Origin: Catellatospora bangladeshensis
GTDB lineage: Bacteria > Actinomycetota > Actinomycetes > Mycobacteriales > Micromonosporaceae
Assembly (NCBI RefSeq): GCF_016862575.1
Contig: NZ_BONF01000008.1
Coordinates: 186,001 to 250,000 of the forward strand
Length of the DNA stretch: 64,000 bases
Reading direction: 5' to 3'
A program made the position numbers and the translations under genes. A model generated the notes under the pieces. The model was not told where the DNA came from. It saw only the letters and a list, made by a program, of their open reading frames with translations, and did no database searches. Positions 44,460 through 52,266 of the stretch are shown one piece after another. The stretch's first letter is position 1. The number at the start of each line of letters is the position of its first letter.

Positions 44460-45479
44460 GTGGGCAGTGACCGGCCGGTGTTCGTGGTGGGCTGCCCGCG
44501 GTCGGGCACGACGATGCTGCAGCTGATGCTGCACGCGCACCCCCGCATCGCGATCCCCCCGGAGACCCGGTTCCTGCTGGCCGCGTATGCCAACCGGCGC
44601 TCCTACGGCGACCTGGCCGAGCCCGCCAACCGCCGCCGCCTGGCCGAGTGGATCGTGGAGGGCAAGACCGCGTTCGGCGACCTCGGCCTCGACGCGGACG
44701 TGGTGATCGAGGAGATCGCGGCGGGGCCGCCGACCCTGGGATCGGCGATGGGCATCGTGTTCCAGGCGTACGCCCGCCGCTTCGACCGGCCGCGCTGGGG
44801 TGACAAGCGCCCGGCCTATCTGAACAACCTCGGCCCGCTGTTGCGGCTGTTCCCGGACGCGCAGATCGTGAACATCGTGCGCGACGGGCGCGACTGCGTG
44901 GCCTCGCTGAGCGAGACGCCGTGGCAGCAGGGCAAGGACGTGTGCCACGCGATCTCGGACTGGGCGCGGGCGATGGACAGCTCCGCCCGCGCGCGCCGGA
45001 GCCTGGCCGCCGACAGCTACCACGAGGTCCGCTACGAGCGGCTGGTCGCCGACCCGGAGCCGGAGCTGCGCGCGATCTGCCGCTTCCTGGGCGAGGAGTA
45101 CGACCCGGCGATGGCCGAGCCGGCCCGGGTGGCCGACGTGGCGGTGCCGAGCCGCAAGAGCTGGCACAAGCTGACCCACGAGCCGGTGACCACGGACCGG
45201 GTCGGCAGCTGGCGGGAGCGGCTGGCGCCGTGGCAGATCACGCTGTGCGAGGCGAAGCTCGGCCGCCACCTGCGCGAGCTGGGCTACCCGCTGTCGGGAG
45301 CGGGCTCGCCCTGGTGGAAGGGGCCCGGCCGGGTGCACTACCTGCACTACCCGCGGCTCGACGGTCCGCGCCGCACCGTCGGCGTCCGCCGTGCCTTCAG
45401 CGGGCTGCGCGACCGGATGCGGCCCGCCGAGTCGCTCGCCTACCGGCCCGCCGAGCCTCGCGAGCTGCTCTCCCGCTGA
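44460..45479 (+). CDS. PAPS-dependent sulfotransferase family protein
   Basis: A 339-residue sulfotransferase. The 5'-phosphosulfate loop is 'VGCPRSGTTMLQLMLHAHP' (residues 10-28) and the 3'-phosphate region is 'IVRDGRDCVASLS' near 140; 'WGDKRPAYLNNL' lies near 118. Proteins like this sulfate carbohydrates, lipids or natural products using PAPS. The acceptor is unknown, and no biosynthetic cluster surrounds the gene. GTG start; a second candidate GTG lies a few codons on. It sits alone between the ROK and GH3 genes. Confidence 0.87.
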   Translation: MGSDRPVFVVGCPRSGTTMLQLMLHAHPRIAIPPETRFLLAAYANRRSYGDLAEPANRRRLAEWIVEGKTAFGDLGLDADVVIEEIAAGPPTLGSAMGIVFQAYARRFDRPRWGDKRPAYLNNLGPLLRLFPDAQIVNIVRDGRDCVASLSETPWQQGKDVCHAISDWARAMDSSARARRSLAADSYHEVRYERLVADPEPELRAICRFLGEEYDPAMAEPARVADVAVPSRKSWHKLTHEPVTTDRVGSWRERLAPWQITLCEAKLGRHLRELGYPLSGAGSPWWKGPGRVHYLHYPRLDGPRRTVGVRRAFSGLRDRMRPAESLAYRPAEPRELLSR

Positions 45480-45672
45480 CGATCCACAAAGCATGATCGA
45501 TTCATCCGTTCGCGCTGCTGGAGCGCTGCGCGAAGCGTGGCGGCCGGAGACCCCCCAAGATCGTATGGGAACGCTCCCTTGACGACCGGGCGCCGCGCGC
45601 GGTAAACCTCTGGCGTACTCCGTTGCGAAATCAGGTGGAAACAGCGCCGGGCGGAGTATTTTTCGGCCGATC

Positions 45673-45738
45673 GTCGAAGCGCTTCGACTGTGGATCAGGG
45701 GACCCTCCATCCTCGATCCATTGTCGAAGCGCTTCGAC
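45673..45738. promoter_or_regulatory. Two perfect 16-bp LacI-type operators before GH3
   Basis: GTCGAAGCGCTTCGAC occurs at 45673-45688 and 45723-45738, each a perfect palindrome, with 50 bp between centres (about five helical turns). They are the only recognised elements of the 327-bp gap 45480-45806 besides the GH3 promoter. Same-face placement suits repression by DNA looping. Confidence 0.85.
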
Positions 45739-45806
45739 TACCACTCCAGAGCTGCCCGTACTCCACGCACTCTTCCGACCGTCCGCCCAGACGAAGGAAC
45801 CCGGCG

Positions 45807-48644
45807 ATGAACTTCCGCGACCCCAGCGCTCCCCTGCCCGATCGCGTCGACGACCTGCTCGCCCAGCTCACGCTGCATGAGAAGGTGTCCCTGCTGCACC
45901 AGCACCAGCCCCCGATCCCCCGGCTCGGGCTCGGCCCGTTCCGCACCGGCACCGAGGCCCTGCACGGCCTGGCCTGGCTCGGTGAGGCGACGGTGTTCCC
46001 GCAGGCTGTCGGGCTCGGCGCGAGCTGGGACCCGGAGCTGGCGCGCCGGGTCGGCGCGGCCACCGGCGACGAGGTCCGGGCCAGCCACCACAAGGACCCG
46101 TCCGGCGCCCAGCTCAACGTGTGGGCCCCGGTGGTCAACCCGCTGCGCGATCCGCGCTGGGGCCGCAACGAGGAGGGGTACAGCGAGGACGCCTGGCTGA
46201 CCGGGATCATGGGTGAGGCGTACGCGCGCGGCCTGCGCGGCGACCACCCCGTCTACCTGAAGACCGCCCCGACGCTGAAGCACTTCCTCGGCTACAACAA
46301 CGAGAACGACCGCTGCGTCAGCTCCAGCAACCTCGGGCCCCGCGTGCTGCACGAGTACGAGCTGCCCGCGTACCGCCCGGCGATCGAAAGCGGCGCGGCG
46401 GTCGCGGTGATGGCGTCGTACAACCTGGTCAACGGGCGGCCCGCGCACGTCAGTCCGCACCTGGCCGACGACCTGCGGTCGTGGACCGCCGACGAGGTGC
46501 TGGTGGTGTCGGACGCCTACGCGCCCAGCAACCTCGCCGACCCGGCACAACAGGCGTACTTCCCCGATCACGCGACCAGCCATGCCGCGTCGCTCAAGGC
46601 GGGCGTCGACAGCTTCACCGACGCCGACGCGCGCTCGCACGTCACCATCGAGCGGCTGACCGAGGCGCTGGAGCGCGGGCTGATCGCCGAGGCGGACGTG
46701 GACCGCGCGGTGCGCCGCATCCTGACGATCCGGCTGCGGCTGGGCGAGTTCGATCCGGCGGAGGAGAACCCGTACACCCGGATCGACCCTGACGTGGTGA
46801 ACTGCCCGGCCCACCAGGCGCTGGCCCACGAGGCGGCCACCCGCAGCATGGTGCTGCTCAAGCAGGAGTGCCGGCTGCTGCCGTTCGACTCCGCCGAGGT
46901 CCGCCGGGTCGCGGTGATCGGGCCGCTGGGCGACCAGCTGATGGCCGACTGGTACAGCGGCACCCTGCCCTACCAGGTCACCGCCCGGGACGGGCTGGCC
47001 GCGCGGCTCGGCGCGGACAACGTGGACTTCGCCGACGGCGCGGACCGCATCGCGCTGCGCCTGGCCGGTGGGGGTTTCCTGGCGGTCGCCGACGGCGACG
47101 CGGGGGCGGCCGGGCTGCGGCGGGCGTTCGCCGACCCGCACGGCTTCGACGTGTTCGACTGGGGCAGCCACCCCGGCCGGGGCGGGCACCAGGGCACCAG
47201 CGTGCTCGCCCTGCGCTCGGCCGCCAACGGCAGGCACGTGACGGTCCGGGACGGGGTGCTGGTCGCCGACGCGCCCGGCCCGCACGGCTGGGACGTGCAC
47301 GAGACGTTCCGCCTGATCGAGCGGGCCGACGGGACGCTGTCGCTGCACCACGAGCTGAGCCAGAGCTACCTCACCGTGGGCGAGGACGGCGTCGCCGCCG
47401 TGGGCGCGGCGTACGAGCAGGCCGCCCGGCTGACCGTGGAGCTGCGGCGCAGCGGCGTCGAGCAGGCCGCGGCCGCCGCCGCCGAGGCCGACGCGGTGGT
47501 GGTGGTGCTCGGCAACCACCCGCTGGTCAACGGCCGGGAGACCGAGGACCGGGAGAACCTGGCCCTGCCGCCCGCGCAGGAGGCGCTGCTGCGCGCCGTG
47601 TACGCCGCCAACCCGCGCACCGCCCTGGTGCTGACCAGCAGCTACCCGTACGCGATCAGCTGGGCCGACGTGCACCTGCCCGCGATCCTGTGGAGCTCGC
47701 ACGGCGGCCAGGAGTACGGCCACGCCCTGGCCGACGTGCTGTTCGGCGACGCCGAGCCGGCCGGGCGGCTGCCGCAGACCTGGTACCGCAGCCACTGCGA
47801 GCTGCCCGACCTCTACGACTACGACATCATCACCAGCGACGCGACGTACCTCTACTACCGCGGCACCCCGCTCTACCCGTTCGGGCACGGCCTGAGCTGG
47901 GGCGAGTTCGAGTACGGCGCGGTCACCCTGGACACCGACGCGGTGGACGCCGACGGCGTGGTCACGGTGCGGGTCGAGGTGACCAACGCCGGGGAGCGCC
48001 CCGGAGAGGAGGTCGTCCAGCTCTACACCCACCAGCAGCGCTCGCGGGTCAAGCAGCCGCTGCGCCGCCTGCGCGGCTTCCAGCGCATCGCGCTCGCGCC
48101 CGGTGAGAAGACCGTGGTCACCATCGAGCTGAAGGCCGCCGACCTGGCGTTCTGGGATGTGACCACAAGCCGGTTCGTGGTCGAGGCGGCCCGGCACAAG
48201 GTCATGGTCGGCCGCTCGGCCACCGACATCCGCGGCTGCGCCACGCTGACCGTGCGCGGCGAGCGCATCGGCCCGCGCCGCCTGCCCGGCGTGCTGCGCG
48301 CCATCGACCACGACGAGGCGTGCGCGGTGGCGCTGGTGGACACCGCCCCGGAGCGGGGCGACTCGGTGCGGGCCGCCGACGCCGGGGCGTGGCTGTCGTT
48401 CGGCGCGACGGACCTGTCCGGCTGCTCGGCGGTCGAGTTCGCGGTCACCGGCGCGCCGGGCCGGGTGGCGCTGCTGGACGGCGACCCGCTGGACGGCGAG
48501 GTGCTGGCCGAGGCGGTCTCGGCGGGCGGGGAGCGTTACGCGTACACGAAGATCAGCCGGGAGCTGGCCCTGACCGGCCGGACCGACCTATACCTGGTCT
48601 GTGACGCGCCCGGCATCATCGTGAGCGAGCTGCGGTTCTCGTGA
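45807..48644 (+). CDS. GH3 beta-xylosidase/beta-glucosidase with inserted and C-terminal accessory domains
   Basis: A 945-residue GH3 enzyme. The TIM-barrel half has 'GTEALHGLAW', 'NVWAPVVNPLRDPRWGRNEEGYSED', 'LKHFLGYNNENDR' and the nucleophile Asp236 in 'LVVSDAY'. The second half includes 'VLGNHPLVNGRETEDRENLALPPAQEALLRAV', and a fibronectin-like domain follows. Between these a beta-trefoil/fascin-like insert occurs (about residues 410-530, 'GGGFLAVADGD'...'SYLTVGEDG'), and the last 110 residues look like a CBM6-type domain. No signal peptide, so it acts on imported oligosaccharides. The start at 45807 lies after the operators; an earlier open frame would run through them. Confidence 0.88.
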   Translation: MNFRDPSAPLPDRVDDLLAQLTLHEKVSLLHQHQPPIPRLGLGPFRTGTEALHGLAWLGEATVFPQAVGLGASWDPELARRVGAATGDEVRASHHKDPSGAQLNVWAPVVNPLRDPRWGRNEEGYSEDAWLTGIMGEAYARGLRGDHPVYLKTAPTLKHFLGYNNENDRCVSSSNLGPRVLHEYELPAYRPAIESGAAVAVMASYNLVNGRPAHVSPHLADDLRSWTADEVLVVSDAYAPSNLADPAQQAYFPDHATSHAASLKAGVDSFTDADARSHVTIERLTEALERGLIAEADVDRAVRRILTIRLRLGEFDPAEENPYTRIDPDVVNCPAHQALAHEAATRSMVLLKQECRLLPFDSAEVRRVAVIGPLGDQLMADWYSGTLPYQVTARDGLAARLGADNVDFADGADRIALRLAGGGFLAVADGDAGAAGLRRAFADPHGFDVFDWGSHPGRGGHQGTSVLALRSAANGRHVTVRDGVLVADAPGPHGWDVHETFRLIERADGTLSLHHELSQSYLTVGEDGVAAVGAAYEQAARLTVELRRSGVEQAAAAAAEADAVVVVLGNHPLVNGRETEDRENLALPPAQEALLRAVYAANPRTALVLTSSYPYAISWADVHLPAILWSSHGGQEYGHALADVLFGDAEPAGRLPQTWYRSHCELPDLYDYDIITSDATYLYYRGTPLYPFGHGLSWGEFEYGAVTLDTDAVDADGVVTVRVEVTNAGERPGEEVVQLYTHQQRSRVKQPLRRLRGFQRIALAPGEKTVVTIELKAADLAFWDVTTSRFVVEAARHKVMVGRSATDIRGCATLTVRGERIGPRRLPGVLRAIDHDEACAVALVDTAPERGDSVRAADAGAWLSFGATDLSGCSAVEFAVTGAPGRVALLDGDPLDGEVLAEAVSAGGERYAYTKISRELALTGRTDLYLVCDAPGIIVSELRFS

Positions 48645-48702
48645 TCGGGTACGGCGGACGGCGGGTATGACCGCGCGGGGAGAACAGGCGGGAGCAGCCA
48701 TG

Positions 48703-49749
48703 AACGGCAGGACGCGGCGATCGGCGCAGCGCGACAGCGTGGTGACGATCGCCGACGTGGCCAGGCACGCGGGCGTGTCCACGAGCACGGTGTCGTACGT
48801 GCTCAGCGGCAAGCGGGCCATCTCCGCCTCGACCAGCGCCCGGGTGCACGCCAGCATCCGCGCGCTGGGCTTCCACCCGCACGCGGGAGCCCGTTCCCTG
48901 GCCAGCAACCGGTCCAGCGTGATCGCGCTGGTGCTGCCGCTGCGCCAGGGCATGCACCTGCCGGTGCTGATGCAGTTCGCCACCGCGGTGGTGACCAGCG
49001 CCCGGATGCACCACCACGACGTGCTGCTGGTGACCGCCGACGAGGGCCCGGCCGGGCTGCGCCGGGTCGCCGCGGGGGCGCTGGTGGACGGCCTGGTGCT
49101 GATGGACGTGGAGATGCACGACCCGCGCGTGCCCACCCTGCGACGGCTGGAGCGGCCCAGCGTGCTGATCGGCCTGCCCGCCGACTCCGCCGGGCTTACC
49201 TGCGTCGACCTCGACTTCCACCGGGCCGGCGCGGTGTGCGTGGAGCACCTCGCCGCGCTCGGCCACCGGGAGGTGGCGCTGCTCGGCGCGCCGCGCGTGG
49301 TGTACGACCGGGACACCGGCTTCGCGCACCGCACCCGGGACGGCTTCCTGGAGGCCGCGAAGCGGCTGAAGCTGACCGCGTACGCGCAGCCGTTCGAGGA
49401 GCACCCGGACGCGGTGCTGACCTCGCTGACCCAGCTGCTGGACCACCACCCGGCGCTGACCGGCCTGGTGGTGCACAACGAGGCGGCCGTCGGGCACGTG
49501 CTGGCCGCGTTGCGCACGCTCGGCCGCCGGGTGCCCGAGGACGTGTCGGTGGTCGCCATCTGCCCCGACGAGCTGGCCGAACGCTCCTCCCCCGTGCTCA
49601 GCTCGGTGCAGATACCGGCCGAGGACGTGGGCCGCTACGCCGTGGAGCTGCTGATGCAGAAGCTCGACGGGGTGCCCGTGCCCGACTCGACGCTGCTCGC
49701 CCCGAAGCTCACCGCCCGCGCCAGCACCGCCGCGCCCGCGCGCCCCTGA
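48703..49749 (+). CDS. LacI-family regulator of the CebR group
   Basis: A 348-residue LacI repressor. The HTH and hinge are 'VTIADVARHAGVSTSTVSYVLSGKRAISASTSARV' (residues 15-49), then 'GARSLASNRSSVIALVLPLR' and a sugar-binding domain with 'LVLMDVEMHD', 'GLPADSAGLTCVDLDF' and 'VAICPDELAERSS', wording very near CebR, the cellobiose-responsive repressor of cellulase genes in Streptomyces. It follows the GH3 gene by 58 bp. Its recognised box type (TGGGAGCGCTCCCA) occurs with one mismatch downstream at 49830; the GH3 boxes share the GAAGCGCTTC centre. ATG at 48703 has GGGAG at the right distance; an ATG lies 36 bases upstream. Confidence 0.88.
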   Translation, partial: NGRTRRSAQRDSVVTIADVARHAGVSTSTVSYVLSGKRAISASTSARVHASIRALGFHPHAGARSLASNRSSVIALVLPLRQGMHLPVLMQFATAVVTSARMHHHDVLLVTADEGPAGLRRVAAGALVDGLVLMDVEMHDPRVPTLRRLERPSVLIGLPADSAGLTCVDLDFHRAGAVCVEHLAALGHREVALLGAPRVVYDRDTGFAHRTRDGFLEAAKRLKLTAYAQPFEEHPDAVLTSLTQLLDHHPALTGLVVHNEAAVGHVLAALRTLGRRVPEDVSVVAICPDELAERSSPVLSSVQIPAEDVGRYAVELLMQKLDGVPVPDSTLLAPKLTARASTAAPARP

Positions 49750-49829
49750 TCGCCTGCGCGGTAAGGGTTTTCCCGGAAATCGGGACTTCACAAGACGGCA
49801 ACCGCGCGGTTAAATCGTGCTGACAGAGG

Positions 49830-49843
49830 TGGGAGCGCTTCCA
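49830..49843 (+). promoter_or_regulatory. CebR-type operator
   Basis: TGGGAGCGCTTCCA differs by one base from the palindromic CebR box of Streptomyces. It sits 146 bp before a truncated cellulose-binding gene, the kind of gene CebR normally controls. The rest of the 239-bp gap shows a ribosome site (AGGAGA) and no gene. Confidence 0.75.
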
Positions 49844-49988
49844 TCGATGTACGCCGAAACGCCTGGAAATCCCTGACACCCCCGCACGCGATACGAGGTA
49901 GCGACGGGGCGGATGCGCCCACATCCGCCCCGTCAGTGCCCTACCGCGGCGACTCGCGTCGCGCGGCTCCACGGACAGGAGAATCCTA

Positions 49989-50304
49989 GTGCCTACCCAC
50001 AGTGACGCCATCCGCCCTCCGGGCCGGTGGCGCCGGTTGTTCGCCGGGCTTGACCTACCCGTTCCCGGCCTCCGGCCTGGCCGTCACCAGCGGCCACAGC
50101 GCCACCTGGACCCAGTCCGGCGCGAACGTCACCGCCGTCGCCCTCTCCTGGAACGCCAACCTGGCCCCCGGCGCCTCGGCCACGATCGGCTACAACGGCG
50201 CCTGGACCACCACCAACCCCGAACCCACCGCCTTCAAGCTCAACGGCTCCACCTGCACCGTCAGCCAGGAAAGGAAGGGCACCTTCTTAACGCTATGCGT
50301 ATAG
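49989..50304 (+). pseudogene. Remnant of a secreted CBM2-carrying glycoside hydrolase
   Basis: Start, ribosome site and the first signal-peptide residues ('MPTHSDAIRPPGRWRRLFAG') are intact. Right after them, in another frame, comes the last 70 residues of a family 2 carbohydrate-binding module ('WTQSGANVTAVALSWNANLAPGASATIGYNG', 'PTAFKLNGSTCTV'). The catalytic domain, linker and half the CBM are missing and the frame is broken at the junction, so a deletion fused the two ends of the gene. The stop region is replaced by a family C palindrome. It was probably a cellulase or xylanase. Confidence 0.85.
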
Positions 50305-50323
50305 GAAGGTGCCCTTCTTAACC
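50270..50323. repeat. Family C palindrome replacing the end of the CBM2 remnant
   Basis: AAAGGAAGGGCACCTTCTTA ... GGAAGGTGCCCTTCTTAAC, starting exactly where the CBM2 stop codon would be expected. In the opposite orientation to the copy at 50511-50565. Confidence 0.9.
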
Positions 50324-50367
50324 CTCCCCTGCTGGACTGCCCCGGTCCGCACCGGCGGGAGGTCACG

Positions 50368-50432
50368 AAGATCGCTGTTTCGTGTCAATTCGCCAGGTAG
50401 AACCGCAGATCTTGACACAAGACAGCGATCAT
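50368..50432. repeat. 65-bp palindrome (family A)
   Basis: AAGATCGCTGTTTCGTGTC at 50368-50386 and a near complement (GACACAAGACAGCGATCAT) at 50414-50432. It lies between the family C copies and between convergent genes. More diverged than the other copies. Confidence 0.88.
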
Positions 50433-50510
50433 GCGTGCCCAGCCGGGCACATCCACTGCCGCTCGAACCGCTCCGGCCATGCGGCCGGTCGTCCCTGGTT
50501 CCCGGGGCGC

Positions 50511-50565
50511 GTTAAGAAGGGCACCTTCTTCTACGCATAGCGTTAAGAAGGTGCCCTTCCTTTCC
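50511..50565. repeat. Family C palindrome at a pectate lyase 3' end
   Basis: GTTAAGAAGGGCACCTTCTT ... GTTAAGAAGGTGCCCTTCC, 55 bp, ending five bases before the stop codon (minus strand) of the pectate lyase at 50571. Confidence 0.92.
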
Positions 50566-50570
50566 TCCGG

Positions 50571-52163
50571 TCAGAGCTTGCCGACGCCCGCGCCGGCGGC
50601 GACCTTCGCCGGGATCGTGGACGCGGCATCCAGGGTGTACGAGTAGAACGTCCCCGGCTCGATCACCGACCCGTTCGCCTCGCAGGCGCCGGAGTTGACG
50701 AACGCGTTCGCGCGCTGGACCAGGCGGCCGGGGGCGCTGTCGGCGTAGCCGTTCGTCGAGTAGCACGGGTAGGCCGTGTTCTCGAAGTAGTTGCCCTCGA
50801 CGACCACGCCCGCGTTCTCCGTGGACGCCACGCCGTAGAGCCCGATGTTGCGGTAGTGGTTGTTGTACACGTGCACCGGCTCACCGAAGCGCACCCGCGG
50901 ATGCCGCTGGTTCGACCCGTCGAACAGGTTGTGGTGATAGGTCACCTTCAGATAGCCGGTGTCGGCCGGGTACGAGTCCGAGTGCCCGAGCAGCATCGAC
51001 TTGTCCGTCCCGTGGAACACGTTCCAGGACACGGTCACGTAGTTGGACTGCCGCTTCACGTCGACCGAGCCGTCGTAGCCCGGCCAGAACTCGTTGTGGT
51101 CGATCCACACGTGGTGCGAGCCGTTGTGCACGCTCACCGAGTCGTCGGACGGGTTGCGGAAGGTGATGTTGCGGATGATCACGTTGTTGCCGGGCCGCGT
51201 GGTCGAGCCCATCTGCAGCCCGCCGTCCACGATCTCGGCCGTGCTGCCGACGCCGATGATGCTCTTGTTCGCCACCACGAGGATCATGTCGCTGACCGTG
51301 ATCCGGCCGGAGACCATGATGATGTACGGCTCCGCCCGTCCCGCATAGTCGGCCAGTTGCGCCGCGGACGTGACGGTGACGGTCTGGCCGCCCGCGCCGC
51401 CGTACGTGCCGTTCTGCCCCTGCCCGCTGACGGAGGCATACCCGTCGGCCTGTCCCGGCGGGGGCGGTGGCGGCGGGCTGCCGCTCGGCGACGGCGAGGC
51501 CGACGCGGAGGCGGTGGGCGAGGCGGGCGCGGACGGGTCCGGCCCAGGACCGGTGAACACCTGCACGTCGTCGAAGGACGCGCTCGCGTACTGCCCGACG
51601 AGCCCGATCCGCCCGGTGCTGAACGCCGCATCGGTGGCGGTGACCAGCTGGGTGCCGTTCACCGCGCCCCGCAGCGTGGTGCCGGAGACCGACAGCGCGA
51701 GGGTGTACCAGGTGCCGGGGGCGACCGCGGTCGCCGCCTGGGCGAGCACGGTCACCCCGCCGCCGCTGGTCCGGCGCAGCTCGGCCCGACCGGCGCCGAC
51801 CAGCACGAACGAGTAGAAGCTGGACGTGCTCTGCGCGCGGGCGGCGACGCCGGTGCTGCGCGCGGAGCTGCCGAAGGCGATCGGTTTGACCCGGGCCGAC
51901 ACGGTGTAGTCGGTCCAGGTCGTGGTGCCGGACAGGGACTTCGCGTCGGCGCTGGTGCTGGACTGGCGGTACGCGCGTGAGCCGTCGGTGACCACCGACC
52001 AGCTCCCGCCGGAGCTGCTCCAGCCTGAGGCGTTGCCGTCCTCGTAGTCGTCGGTGAACAGGGTGGCCGCCGAGGCGGCCGTGGTGAGGCCGACCGCCAG
52101 GGCGAGGGCGGTGGCGGTGGTGCCGGCCAGGATCGCGAGGCGCCGGCGGTGCGTTGTCGACAT
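50571..52163 (-). CDS. Secreted pectate lyase, PL1 family
   Basis: A 530-residue secreted enzyme. The signal peptide covers residues 1-33 ('RRLAILAGTTATALALAVGLTTAASA'), then a 190-residue beta-sandwich (LamG/3-keto-disaccharide-hydrolase-like) module from 'ATLFTDDYEDGN', a Ser/Pro linker and the PL1 parallel beta-helix: 'HHVWIDHNEFWPGYDGSVDVKRQSNYVTVSWNVFHGTDKSMLLG' with Ca-binding Asp residues, and catalytic Arg in 'HPRVRFGEPVHVYNN'. Cleaves polygalacturonate by beta-elimination outside the cell. GGAGGAGAG stands before the ATG at 52163. Confidence 0.94.
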   Translation of the reverse strand: MSTTHRRRLAILAGTTATALALAVGLTTAASAATLFTDDYEDGNASGWSSSGGSWSVVTDGSRAYRQSSTSADAKSLSGTTTWTDYTVSARVKPIAFGSSARSTGVAARAQSTSSFYSFVLVGAGRAELRRTSGGGVTVLAQAATAVAPGTWYTLALSVSGTTLRGAVNGTQLVTATDAAFSTGRIGLVGQYASASFDDVQVFTGPGPDPSAPASPTASASASPSPSGSPPPPPPPGQADGYASVSGQGQNGTYGGAGGQTVTVTSAAQLADYAGRAEPYIIMVSGRITVSDMILVVANKSIIGVGSTAEIVDGGLQMGSTTRPGNNVIIRNITFRNPSDDSVSVHNGSHHVWIDHNEFWPGYDGSVDVKRQSNYVTVSWNVFHGTDKSMLLGHSDSYPADTGYLKVTYHHNLFDGSNQRHPRVRFGEPVHVYNNHYRNIGLYGVASTENAGVVVEGNYFENTAYPCYSTNGYADSAPGRLVQRANAFVNSGACEANGSVIEPGTFYSYTLDAASTIPAKVAAGAGVGKL

Positions 52164-52209
52164 CTCTCCTCCGTTAGGGACGGTGCCGGAAGGGGACGGT
52201 GCGATGAGC

Positions 52210-52264
52210 GTTAAGAAGGGCACCTTCCTATACGAATAGCGTTAAGAAGGTGCCCTTCCTTCGG
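52210..52264. repeat. Family C palindrome between two pectate lyase genes
   Basis: GTTAAGAAGGGCACCTTCCT ... GTTAAGAAGGTGCCCTTCC, 55 bp, ending three bases before the stop codon (minus strand) of the PL9-like gene at 52267. Same orientation as the copy at 50511. Confidence 0.92.
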
Positions 52265-52266
52265 AA

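Noticed and set aside
44460-45479. A secondary-metabolite cluster around the sulfotransferase
   Set aside because: Neighbours are sugar-use genes; there is no biosynthetic core enzyme in the window.
6604-50432. Family A elements as tRNA or small RNA genes
   Set aside because: Simple long hairpins without cloverleaf, anticodon arm or a promoter; an RNA role is not excluded but cannot be supported.
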